64,000 nucleotides of DNA from Chloroflexi bacterium 54-19. Lineage in GTDB: Bacteria; Chloroflexota; Chloroflexia; Chloroheliales; Chloroheliaceae. Below the pieces are notes generated by a model. It searched no databases. It was not told where the DNA came from and worked only from the letters and a program-made list of their open reading frames with translations. Where the stretch lies: the NCBI GenBank assembly GCA_001898225.1, contig MKTJ01000077.1, forward strand, positions 1-64,000, read 5' to 3'. Of this stretch, positions 44,089 to 52,016 are shown in pieces. A program made the translations under genes and the position numbers. Position 1 is the first letter of the stretch; every line of letters begins with the position of its first letter.

Positions 44089-44175
44089 ATGCAACTATTC
44101 CGGCAAGATTGCGTAGATATTTATATAGAAAAAGTTCGCATATTAAATCGAGAAAGGCATAGAAAAAGAAAATGA
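44089..44175 (+). CDS. 28-residue leader peptide ORF overlapping trxB
   Basis: An ATG at 44089 opens a 28-codon frame that ends with TGA at 44173-44175; that TGA overlaps the trxB ATG as ATGA. The peptide is very basic at its end (RERHRKRK) and has one cysteine (RQDCVD). A purine-rich GAGAGAAA lies just before the ATG. trxB has no good Shine-Dalgarno site of its own, so trxB translation may depend on ribosomes ending this ORF. Confidence 0.5.
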   Translation: MQLFRQDCVDIYIEKVRILNRERHRKRK

Positions 44176-45134
44176 ATGAGCAGAACCTGAGGGTTGTTAT
44201 CATCGGAGGTGGACCGGCAGCTTTAACGGCGGCAATTTATGCCAGCCGCGCAAACCTGGACACCACGGTTATCGCCGGATACCAATCGGGCGGCCAGCTT
44301 ATGCTTACCAGCGAGGTAGAGAACTTTCCCGGTTTCCCCGAAGGCATAATGGGACCGGAATTGATGGACGGCATGCGCCGCCAGGCCGAGCGTTTCGGCA
44401 GCAAGTTTGTAGATGCCGACGCTACCCGCGTCGATTTTTCGGCCCGCGTCAAGAAGGTCTTCGTGGAAGATGAAGTGTACGAAGGCGAGGCCGTTATCGT
44501 GGCGACCGGAGCCAGCGCGATGTGGCTGAACCTGCCGAGCGAGGAACGGTTGCGAGGCCGGGGCGTTTCGAGCTGTGCTACCTGTGACGGCTTCTTCTTC
44601 CGGGGCAAGGAAATCGCGGTAGTCGGTGGAGGTGATAGCGCCCTTGAGGAAGCTTTGTTCCTGACCAAGTTTGCGACCAAGGTGACCTTGATTCACCGCC
44701 GCGACAAGTTCCGCGCTTCCAAGATTATGCAGGACCGCGCTGCCAAGCACCCCAAAATCGAGATTGTGCCGGATACGGTTATCGAGGAAGTGCTGGGCGA
44801 GAACAAGGTTGAGGGCGTCCGCGTCCACAACTTCAAGACCGGCGAAACCAGGGTTATTCCCCTGGACGGCGTCTTTGTCGCCATCGGTCACCGCCCGAAT
44901 ACCGACATCTTTAATGGCTGGCTCGATATGAACGAGAAGGGTTACCTGACCGTCCAGAACGAAACCGAGACCAACGTGAAGGGTGTCTTTGTCGCCGGGG
45001 ACGTGTACGACTATCGCTATCGCCAGGCTGTAACGGCGGCGGCGAGCGGCTGTAAGTCCGCCCTGGACGCCGAGCATTACCTGGAAGCTTTAGCCGGGGA
45101 ACCGGCTGAAATCCTGACGGCCCAGAACTGGTAA
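44172..45134 (+). CDS. trxB: Thioredoxin reductase
   Basis: A 320-residue FAD flavoprotein that passes electrons from NADPH to thioredoxin. The FAD motif GGGPAALTAAIYA (12-24), redox-active CATC (C135/C138) followed by DG, NADPH motif GGGDSALEEALFL (152-164) and the second FAD site GVFVAGDVYDYRYRQAVTAAASG are complete. Length is normal. A promoter of near-consensus quality and an overlapping 28-codon ORF precede it, and a terminator follows. No trxA is adjacent. Confidence 0.96.
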   Translation: MNEQNLRVVIIGGGPAALTAAIYASRANLDTTVIAGYQSGGQLMLTSEVENFPGFPEGIMGPELMDGMRRQAERFGSKFVDADATRVDFSARVKKVFVEDEVYEGEAVIVATGASAMWLNLPSEERLRGRGVSSCATCDGFFFRGKEIAVVGGGDSALEEALFLTKFATKVTLIHRRDKFRASKIMQDRAAKHPKIEIVPDTVIEEVLGENKVEGVRVHNFKTGETRVIPLDGVFVAIGHRPNTDIFNGWLDMNEKGYLTVQNETETNVKGVFVAGDVYDYRYRQAVTAAASGCKSALDAEHYLEALAGEPAEILTAQNW

Positions 45135-45148
45135 GCGTTGAACTTTTG

Positions 45149-45181
45149 GCCCGCTATTCAATCGAGTAGCGGGCTATTTTT
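45149..45181 (+). terminator. Intrinsic terminator of trxB
   Basis: 8-bp stem GCCCGCTA/TAGCGGGC (45149-45156 / 45167-45174) followed by TATTTTTA. Confidence 0.88.
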
Positions 45182-45216
45182 AGTCAAATTCTTTTGTAAA
45201 ACAAAGGCAGCCTATT

Positions 45217-46203
45217 ATGTCGATGCGTCCGCTGGATAATTTTGACGGTCCCGCCCAACGTGTAATGCTGGACAGCTACCAGATTCTGATGCGCTACCGC
45301 CACAGCAACCTGGAAGTCGAACACCTGCTGTTGGCCCTGCTTGAGCAACCGGGCGGCTTTGCCGAAGACACCCTCGAACACCTGGGGGTGGATAAAAACA
45401 ACATTATTAGGCTGGTGGAAGAAAAGCTGGCCGAAATACCGCCGGACCTGCCCGAACCATCTCGTTACGCGGCGAGTGTCAGCCTGTTTATCACCCCACG
45501 TGTCCAGAAGGTACTCGAAAGGGCCAACAGTAACCGGGCCAGCCAGCCTGACGACCTGGTAACCCCCCGCGATTTGCTGCTGGCGATTGTGGCCGACCCT
45601 CACGACCCGGCGGCGCTGCTTTTAAAAAGTTGCGGCCTCACCGGGGAAGCCATGGGAAACCCTGGGGGGGCGAAACCGAAAACGCCAACTCCGGTCAATG
45701 TCGTCCAAACCGGTGCGCCGGTAGAGGATTATCCGCTGACCCACTTCAACGAGGAGGGCCGGGCGAGGATGGTGGATGTCTCCGAAAAGGCCGTGACGGG
45801 ACGCCGGGCAGTGGCGCGGGGTGAGATTCGGATGCTGCCGGAAACGCTGGCTCTTATACGCGAGGGCCGGGCCAAAAAAGGGGATGTGCTGGCGGTCGCC
45901 CAGGTCGCCGGGATTATGGCGGCCAAGAAGACCTCGGAAATTATTCCGATGTGTCACCCATTGATGTTGACCGGGATAGACCTGCGTTTCGAGTACGCCC
46001 CGGACCGCTCGGCGGTCTTAATCGAGGCGGAAGTCAAGACGAGCGGGCAGACCGGCGTGGAGATGGAAGCCCTGACGGCGGTCAGCGCGGCAGCCCTGAC
46101 CATCTACGACATGGTCAAGGCGACCGACAAAGGGATGCGGATTGAAAATATCCGGCTGGCCCATAAGAGCGGTGGCAAAAGCGGCGATTACGAAGCGGAA
46201 TAG
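45217..46203 (+). CDS. moaC: Clp_N domain fused to MoaC (cyclic pyranopterin monophosphate synthase)
   Basis: A 328-residue protein of two joined parts. Residues 9-146 are a double Clp repeat (Clp_N): SNLEVEHLLLALLEQPGG in the first repeat and TPRDLLLAIVADPHDPA in the second, as in ClpA/B/C adaptor-binding domains. A Pro/Thr/Gly linker (147-172) leads to a full MoaC domain (176-325), which makes cyclic pyranopterin monophosphate in molybdenum cofactor synthesis. MoaC catalytic sites are intact: MCHPL (246-249), and D298 and K301 in TIYDMVKATDKGM. The frame is open throughout; a run of seven G at the junction (45664-45670) and an ATG at codon 146 with GGGGAAG before it mean that an indel artefact or internal initiation should be excluded. 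No other moa gene is nearby. Confidence 0.88.
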   Translation: MSMRPLDNFDGPAQRVMLDSYQILMRYRHSNLEVEHLLLALLEQPGGFAEDTLEHLGVDKNNIIRLVEEKLAEIPPDLPEPSRYAASVSLFITPRVQKVLERANSNRASQPDDLVTPRDLLLAIVADPHDPAALLLKSCGLTGEAMGNPGGAKPKTPTPVNVVQTGAPVEDYPLTHFNEEGRARMVDVSEKAVTGRRAVARGEIRMLPETLALIREGRAKKGDVLAVAQVAGIMAAKKTSEIIPMCHPLMLTGIDLRFEYAPDRSAVLIEAEVKTSGQTGVEMEALTAVSAAALTIYDMVKATDKGMRIENIRLAHKSGGKSGDYEAE

Positions 46204-46224
46204 TAATTTACAAAAAATAATTAC

Positions 46225-46683
46225 TTAGGGAGTTGGGGATAAAGGTAACACCGTTATAATCGAGGAAAAAACGGTGAAATCGGCAGGATTATTCGTCAAC
46301 AAATGCTGGATGCCATAATTTTGCATTGTTGCGACAAGATTGGCATCATAAATATGTCGCCCGGCGACGGTTACTGTTTTAAGCAGGTCATTCAAGGTAT
46401 TTAAAACCTGGCGATTGTCGTCAAGAACTCTAAACTGATTCAAGAAGGTCTCAAAGTTCGTCCGAATTTTGTCGTAAGTTAGTTGGGTGTTATTCTTTAT
46501 AAATTTGGTATTGGCAGCAAGGTATTCTCGCAAAACTTGCGGGCTAACCAGCAATTCAATACCGGATTGATAGGCGGTATCGACAGCTTGAACCGCTAAA
46601 GGATGTTGGGGAAGCTGGGGATTTGTATAATAGATTAAGATGTTGGTATCAAGGAATAGCTCCTTAATATTTGGCATCATCAT
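46225..46683 (-). CDS. PIN-domain toxin (type II TA system)
   Basis: A 152-residue PIN nuclease. Acidic active-site positions are seen in ELFLDTNILIYY, in LREYLA, in HIYDANLVATM and in LLTNNPADF. VapC-like PIN toxins cut tRNA or rRNA. The start is one of three successive ATGs (46683, 46680, 46677); all overlap the 3' end of the antitoxin gene by 14-20 nt. A longer frame would run deeper into that gene. Its A/T-richness exceeds that of the surrounding genes, which suggests acquisition by transfer. Confidence 0.82.
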   Translation of the reverse strand: MMMPNIKELFLDTNILIYYTNPQLPQHPLAVQAVDTAYQSGIELLVSPQVLREYLAANTKFIKNNTQLTYDKIRTNFETFLNQFRVLDDNRQVLNTLNDLLKTVTVAGRHIYDANLVATMQNYGIQHLLTNNPADFTVFSSIITVLPLSPTP

Positions 46684-46933
46684 AAAGTTGTTCCCGACTA
46701 AAGCTAGTATCTTCCGGGAGGCTGTCCCATTCAATCATTTGGACATCAAGAAGCGGTTTCAGTTGACCATCTTTAGAAACTAAATTTACTTCAGCGGGGG
46801 AATCGTTTGGCTGGATGACTTGCTCATCAATGACAAGTACAGCCCGGTGTTCTCCCGGTGAAATATCGGCGGGAAGGTTGATAACTAGCTTACCATCTTC
46901 TGTTACATTGGCGGTTAACTCAATTGTACGCAT
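46664..46933 (-). CDS. Antitoxin partner of the PIN toxin
   Basis: An 89-residue acidic protein upstream of, and overlapping, the PIN gene. The N-terminal half LTANVTEDGKLVINLPADISPGEHRAVLVID is a beta-rich segment typical of small antitoxins that precede PIN toxins, and the C-terminal half (EWDSLPEDTSFSREQLYDD) would wrap the toxin. No HTH or classical AbrB motif is certain. It probably represses its own promoter, as TA antitoxins do. Confidence 0.72.
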   Translation of the reverse strand: MRTIELTANVTEDGKLVINLPADISPGEHRAVLVIDEQVIQPNDSPAEVNLVSKDGQLKPLLDVQMIEWDSLPEDTSFSREQLYDDAKY

Positions 46934-47019
46934 ATATTTCTCTTACGAGGGATAATTAAAACCTACCGAAAAACTCAAGTTTATACAATTATACCCTTTA
47001 TAAGTCAGCTAAAAAAGCA

Positions 47020-47044
47020 ACCGGCCAGAGTAACCCTGGCCGGT
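47020..47044. terminator. Bidirectional intrinsic terminator
   Basis: 9-bp stem ACCGGCCAG/CTGGCCGGT (47020-47028 / 47036-47044), with T-runs on both sides. It terminates the deaminase-CYTH gene. Confidence 0.85.
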
Positions 47045-47061
47045 CCTTTTTTATTTTTACT

Positions 47062-49056
47062 TTAGTGGGCGACCAGTTCGCTATACCCTTCTCGGATTAG
47101 CCGGTCGTCGGAAATACCGAGCAAGTCAAGGATTTCGGCGATAAGCTCGGCCTTCTTCTCGGCGTCGCGTTTGGACCAGGTACGGCTCTTTATTTCGAGG
47201 AAATAACCGGGCTGACGCGGGGTTATCATCTCGTCCATGTTGAGGGCAAACTCGGTATCTTTGAAAATGAAACGGTTGCGGTGGCGCAACTTGACGATTT
47301 CATGTTCCTCCGCCGGGTTCAGGTATTCCCGGTAGAACCGCAACGACTGGTCGGGTGTCGCCGTGAAGCGGGAGCGGTTGAGAATGACCGAGCGAGGGAA
47401 CTCGCGTTCCGAAGCCGCTCCGATGAGGGTCAGGCGGAACCGGCTGCGCGGGGTAGGCCGCCCTTCCTCGTCGAGGTAAATATCCTCGCGCAAGCGGAGT
47501 TGTTCGACGTGCTGGTCGCCAAACGCGAAATAGGTGTCATACTGGCGGTAGTCGGAAGACCGGGTGATGGTAAAGAGCGACGAATCGCGCAGGATTTCCC
47601 GGACGCGAGCGGGGTCATCAATCTGGGCTTTGACCTGGACCTCGAAGCTTTCTTCCTGGTGCAGACCACCCAGGGCCAGCAGTTTGCGGACCACGTTCCC
47701 CTCACGGGCAACCAGGAAGCGGTCAATCTGGACGGCCACTTCCTCGGCCTGGCGAGAGAGTTCTTGCGGGTCCAGGGTCAGGAGTTCGCGGTCCCGCAGC
47801 AGCCATTTGCCGTTGCAGAGGACGTGCTGAACATCGTGAGCCTTCGAAACGTAGACCAGTTGGGAGTAAATGGCGTCGGGCTCGCGGTTAAAGCGGGGCG
47901 TGTTGTGAAGCGGGCGGAGGTCTACGACGATAAAGTCGGCCCGTTTGCCGGGTTCGAGGGAGCCGGTAATGTCGCTGATATGGAGGGCTTTCGCGCCGCC
48001 GATAGTAGCCAGGGCCAGGGCTTCGCGGGCCGGGAGCGCGGTCGGGTCACCCGAAGAACCTTTTGCCAGGATAGCCGCCAGGCGAGTTTCCTCGAACATA
48101 TCGAGGTCGTTGTTGCTGGCCGCGCCGTCGGTACCGATACCGACATTCGCGCCGAGCTGGAGCATCAGGGGGACCGGGGCCACACCGCTTGCCAGTTTCA
48201 GGTTGCTGGTGGGGTTGTGAGCGATACCGGCCCCGGCGTGTTGGAGGGTCCGAATCTCGCCTTCGTCAATATGGACGCAGTGGGCCGCGATAACCTTGGC
48301 GTCGAGAATATTCTGGCGTTTGACCCAGGGCACCACCGGCATTCCGTTTTCCTTGCGGCTGTTCTCGACTTCCAGGGCCGTTTCAGCGATGTGAATGTGG
48401 AGCGGCACGTCAAATTCCTGCGCCAGGGCCGAGCAAGCCTTGAGGATTTCGGGCGGGCAGGTATAGGGGGCATGGGGACCTACCGCCGGGACAATCAGGG
48501 GATGGTCTTTCCAGCGCCGGATGAACTCGCGACTGGCGGCCAGGCCGTCCTCGTAGGAACCCGCGTCAGGGGTGGGAAATTTCATGACGGACTGGGCCAG
48601 GACGCCGCGCATCCCGGCCTCGGCAGTAGCCTCGGCGATGTCATGTTCAAAATAGTACATGTCCGCAAAACAGGTGGTGCCGCCTTTAATCATTTCGGCA
48701 CAGGCCAATTTGGTGCCCAACCGGACGAATTCGGGGCTGACAAACTCACGCTCGACCGGAATCATATAGCCCATGAGCCAGACATCGAGGCGTAAATCGT
48801 CGGCGAGACCGCGCAGCAAGGTCATAGGGGCGTGGGTATGGGAATTAATAAAACCGGGCATGATAGCTTTGCCGGTGCAATCAACTGTTTCCCCGGCCTC
48901 GTACCGGGCTTGCAGTTCGTCCGCCGGGCCCACTCCGACAATATCCTGCCCCCGGACAGCGATAGCCCCGTTTTCTACCAGGCGGCGTTCCTCGTCCATC
49001 GTGACGATAGTACCCCCGGTAAAAAGGTAATCAACTCTTTCTCGTTCGCTGGTCAT
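47062..49056 (-). CDS. MtaD-like amidohydrolase (SAH/MTA deaminase family) fused to a CYTH domain
   Basis: A 664-residue fusion. Residues 1-430 are an amidohydrolase of the 5'-methylthioadenosine/S-adenosylhomocysteine deaminase group: metal ligands H73/H75 in NSHTHAPMTLLRG, HIHIAET (220-226), AAHCVH (258-262), HNPTSNLKLASG and D310 in IGTDGAASNNDLDMFEE. It should deaminate an adenine nucleoside to the inosine form. Residues 468-660 form a CYTH-type domain: FEVQVKA (ExExK with Q in the middle), RQYDTYF, LRLRED, and the late LEIKSRTWSKRDAEKK...LLGI. CYTH proteins bind triphosphates (adenylate cyclase IV, triphosphatases). The fusion is continuous with a 35-residue helical linker. A terminator follows. 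Confidence 0.87.
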   Translation of the reverse strand: MTSERERVDYLFTGGTIVTMDEERRLVENGAIAVRGQDIVGVGPADELQARYEAGETVDCTGKAIMPGFINSHTHAPMTLLRGLADDLRLDVWLMGYMIPVEREFVSPEFVRLGTKLACAEMIKGGTTCFADMYYFEHDIAEATAEAGMRGVLAQSVMKFPTPDAGSYEDGLAASREFIRRWKDHPLIVPAVGPHAPYTCPPEILKACSALAQEFDVPLHIHIAETALEVENSRKENGMPVVPWVKRQNILDAKVIAAHCVHIDEGEIRTLQHAGAGIAHNPTSNLKLASGVAPVPLMLQLGANVGIGTDGAASNNDLDMFEETRLAAILAKGSSGDPTALPAREALALATIGGAKALHISDITGSLEPGKRADFIVVDLRPLHNTPRFNREPDAIYSQLVYVSKAHDVQHVLCNGKWLLRDRELLTLDPQELSRQAEEVAVQIDRFLVAREGNVVRKLLALGGLHQEESFEVQVKAQIDDPARVREILRDSSLFTITRSSDYRQYDTYFAFGDQHVEQLRLREDIYLDEEGRPTPRSRFRLTLIGAASEREFPRSVILNRSRFTATPDQSLRFYREYLNPAEEHEIVKLRHRNRFIFKDTEFALNMDEMITPRQPGYFLEIKSRTWSKRDAEKKAELIAEILDLLGISDDRLIREGYSELVAH

Positions 49057-49182
49057 TTCAAAACTCCTGTCCCTATTGGACGGTATAAAAAATAAATGAT
49101 AGCTATTAACCTGTTAAAGTACCACTAAAACGGATATTACACAAGCTCTTATAAAGACCGAGGCTTGTAGCTATTATAAACC

Positions 49183-49220
49183 AAAAAGAGCTTCCAACCC
49201 GCATTTTGGCTGGAAACTCT
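49183..49220 (-). terminator. Intrinsic terminator after tRNA-Asn
   Basis: 13-bp stem with G-U pairs (49220-49208 with 49199-49187), then TTTTTGG on the minus strand, about 25 nt past the tRNA. Confidence 0.75.
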
Positions 49221-49245
49221 CGAAAAAAGATATGAAATAAAAAGG

Positions 49246-49317
49246 CTCCGCAACTAGGATTCGAACCTAGAACCTACCGGTTAACAGCCGGACGCTCTAC
49301 CGTTGAGCTATTGCGGA
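49246..49317 (-). tRNA. tRNA-Asn (GTT)
   Basis: 72-nt cloverleaf: acceptor TCCGCAA/TTGCGGA, D-loop AGCTCAACGGTAGAGC, anticodon loop CTGTTAA with anticodon GTT (49285-49283) and T-loop GGTTCGAATCC. Discriminator G. No encoded CCA. Confidence 0.97.
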
Positions 49318-49347
49318 ACGGAATACTTATCGCTAAGTACGTGGGGA

Positions 49348-49376
49348 ATTATAGCGGTTGCCCCCTGTTTTGTCAA
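49348..49376 (-). promoter_or_regulatory. Consensus promoter of tRNA-Asn
   Basis: Perfect -35 TTGACA (49376-49371), 17-nt spacer and perfect -10 TATAAT (49353-49348), ending about 30 nt before the tRNA 5' end. Confidence 0.9.
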
Positions 49377-49484
49377 GGCTGAAAAGGGCCGTTTTCGGGT
49401 CAGTTCGGAAAGATTTTCCCCGCTCTATCAAAAGATTCTAAGTTAGCAACTGACCGGGAAAGCAAAACGAGGGGGTAACCCCTT

Positions 49485-50906
49485 TCAAGGTAGCGCAACC
49501 GGGCGGGCCAGTGTGAGGTCCGTATTGAACCTGATATACCAGGGCGGGTCTACAGGCTGGATGGGTATTACCAGGGGTTGGTGCGTAGTGGGGTCCAACG
49601 CGGCGGGAATCTGGCGGGCATATTGGGGCCAGTGAGTATCGGGCCGGACCGGAAGCAGAAAGCTCTGGGATAATGCCAGGAGGATAACCCCTAAAACGAC
49701 CGAAACCAGGGTTACTTTCAGGCGAGACAACGGCAACCGGTCGAGGCTAAACAGGATTACCAGGAAAAATATAGCGTTGCCCAGCAGGAAATAGCGCCCC
49801 GAACCCGCAATAAAAACATCTCCCAGCACCGCGCCGGTTTCATTCAGACTCTTCCGGCCTACAAAAGTAAGAATCATAGAACTAAGGATAACGCCGCCAA
49901 AAGCCAGGGAGATTAATGCGCCCTTGTAACGCGCCACCCGCAATAAGTAAAACAGGCCCACTAACCCCAGTAGCGTTACGATATAGCCAATAAAAGGTCC
50001 AAACAAACCGTCCAACACCAGGATTCCGAAATTGCCAACTATTAGCTCGGAGATAACCCTGGTAACCAGGAAGTTCAACATCGCTACAACACTAAACGCG
50101 GCCTTGCTCTGGTCAAGGTTTGAGCCAAAATCCCCGGTTACCAGGAAAAGACTCCCGATTGTAGCAAGAATCACCAGGGCAAAGGTCCATTCCGCCTTGT
50201 CCCGGCGCAAAAAACCGCGCAAGAGACGGACAAACCAGATAGGCGCGATAATAATGGCCGAGGGAGAACTGTAAAGGCAGATAACATGGACCAGCGCCAG
50301 CCCGATGAGGCCAACCCTGCTGCGCGGCAGTATCATAAAGGCGGTCAGAACGGCCCAGATGCCGATATACCAACCGATATTTATGGCAGCCCCGATTAAC
50401 TCATCGGAATTGGGTAGGCAAACTACCACAATACAAAAGACTATACGTAAGATGTCACTTTTAACGAGGTGCTTGAAATGGGGCAAACTAAATGTGGCTA
50501 TGAGCAAAGCGACGAAGACATTGGCCGCCAGGCTGTAAACCAGGGGAGCCGCCTCGAAACCAAAAGGCCGGGCAAATAGACCAATCAATTTTGGTAGGAG
50601 GTAAGGAAAGCCGTAAACGCTGGTAGAAAGAAAGTCCCAGGAATTGAGCAGGACGCTATTCCGAAAAATCAGGGTGCCATCTTCGGCCCAGAACTGAGGG
50701 GTAGCGACTGCGTCAACCCGCCGTAACGTCAGGAGAACGGCCAGAAACAGGGTCAGACCAAAATAAACCAGGACGGTCTGCCGGGTAACCACCACCGCAA
50801 CCCCACCCTCACCAAAAAGCTCAGAAGTTACGCGGTTAAAAACCCGGTTGATTTTTTCGAGTTTTGAGGCCGGTTTAGAGTCTGTTTCGAGCGCAGGGTC
50901 TAGCAA
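49485..50906 (-). CDS. Polytopic membrane protein of unknown function
   Basis: A 473-residue protein with a cytoplasmic N-terminus of about 40 residues and about 11 helices. The first outward loop has AVATPQFWAEDGTLIFRNS, an aromatic-acidic loop like those of GT-C-type membrane transferases, and then SVYGFPYLLPKLIG. A short C-terminal extracytoplasmic tail follows the last helix. Start is a TTG with GGAGA at 6 nt; no ATG option gives a better N-terminus. It is monocistronic. Similar in type to the membrane proteins near 38-41 kb. Confidence 0.65.
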   Translation of the reverse strand: MLDPALETDSKPASKLEKINRVFNRVTSELFGEGGVAVVVTRQTVLVYFGLTLFLAVLLTLRRVDAVATPQFWAEDGTLIFRNSVLLNSWDFLSTSVYGFPYLLPKLIGLFARPFGFEAAPLVYSLAANVFVALLIATFSLPHFKHLVKSDILRIVFCIVVVCLPNSDELIGAAINIGWYIGIWAVLTAFMILPRSRVGLIGLALVHVICLYSSPSAIIIAPIWFVRLLRGFLRRDKAEWTFALVILATIGSLFLVTGDFGSNLDQSKAAFSVVAMLNFLVTRVISELIVGNFGILVLDGLFGPFIGYIVTLLGLVGLFYLLRVARYKGALISLAFGGVILSSMILTFVGRKSLNETGAVLGDVFIAGSGRYFLLGNAIFFLVILFSLDRLPLSRLKVTLVSVVLGVILLALSQSFLLPVRPDTHWPQYARQIPAALDPTTHQPLVIPIQPVDPPWYIRFNTDLTLARPVALP

Positions 50907-51114
50907 GCTGTTTCTCCGGTAAGGTGGCTGTTAGAGCGAGAACTGAAAGCAACTGAGTAACAGGATAACAGGTCAGGCAAGAGAGGGCTATAGCCTCAAA
51001 TTACTAAATTAGCAGGTTATTGGGCCGGTAATTGTGATAAATGGTCGTGATTAAAAGGAAAGTTGGGGCGTTACATTCATCAAAGAACCTTGTAGAGAGG
51101 CCGAGAAAACTTTG

Positions 51115-51951
51115 ATGCGAAGAATAAACAGTTATACAGGTTTAACACTATTACCGCTATTTTTCATTTTTGGGTTGTTGCTACAGGCTTGCGGAAATTC
51201 AACTGCGGCCCCTGGGACAATTTCAACGACCCCAATTACAGCCACACCTGTAACAACTTTAGGGATTCAGACCGCGACACCCGCGCCTTTAGCGCCAACT
51301 GTAACCCCTATAAGGTACGGGGCGGACTGGCAAACTCGCTGGCTGCAAAAGATTCCCTGCGCGGCTCCTTGCTGGGAAGGCATTACCCCTGGCCTGACAA
51401 CAGCTAAAGAAGCCCTCGACATTTTGAAAAAGAACAATAACATTGCCCAGGTACAGATAAATTGGTCTGGCAGTCAAAGTGAGGTTGGCTGGGAATGGAT
51501 TGGAGGCTTCCAGGCCGAGGGAGATTATCACGATGGCGGCGGAAGAGCATTATTTGAGGGTGGCGATGCCATGCCAATTTTCTTAATCGGTCCAAACCTG
51601 GAAAAACCGATTTTCTTCGGGGATATTATTAAGGTTTACGGGGAACCAAGTCATATTCTTGCCGGGTTCAATCGCAACGTTCACGGGGGCACTACCTACT
51701 TTTATTATCTAGCCTATCTGCCATTGGGATTCGCTCTATATCACTCCGAAACCCATAAATTTGATATTAGTAGCAAAAAATTCTATTTCGATAGCATCCT
51801 CTTTTTCGCCAATAATTCAGATGGGTTTAATAAAGTGTTTGCCGGGGAAAATGATTACAAATATTTTGTCCCCTGGAGGGGTTTTAAGTCGTTCGATTTT
51901 TATTGCCAGACGCGAGAAAAAAATGATTTTGAACCGTGTAGCAATATTTAA
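51115..51951 (+). CDS. Lipoprotein of unknown function with a PCWxGITPG motif
   Basis: A 278-residue lipoprotein. The signal peptide ends at LLQAC, and a Thr/Pro-rich linker runs to about residue 70. The mature domain opens with KIPCAAPCWEGITPGLTTAKEALDIL, a motif I associate with small lipoproteins of this kind of bacterium; its two cysteines may pair. The rest is rich in aromatic residues (FYYLAYLPLGFALYHS). ATG at 51115 preceded by GAGAGG. Function unknown. Confidence 0.75.
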   Translation: MRRINSYTGLTLLPLFFIFGLLLQACGNSTAAPGTISTTPITATPVTTLGIQTATPAPLAPTVTPIRYGADWQTRWLQKIPCAAPCWEGITPGLTTAKEALDILKKNNNIAQVQINWSGSQSEVGWEWIGGFQAEGDYHDGGGRALFEGGDAMPIFLIGPNLEKPIFFGDIIKVYGEPSHILAGFNRNVHGGTTYFYYLAYLPLGFALYHSETHKFDISSKKFYFDSILFFANNSDGFNKVFAGENDYKYFVPWRGFKSFDFYCQTREKNDFEPCSNI

Positions 51952-52016
51952 AATGAAATGAGGCCACCTTTTTCAGGACGGCCCCTTTCGTTTTCAAACC
52001 TGACAGGATAATGTCA

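Noticed and set aside
44018..44203. 61-residue minus-strand hydrophobic ORF
   Set aside because: It is antisense to the trxB promoter and leader; A/T-rich DNA yields a Phe/Leu-rich frame by chance.
47281..48795. 504-residue plus-strand ORF
   Set aside because: Antisense to the deaminase-CYTH gene, which has full family motifs; no domain seen in the antisense frame.
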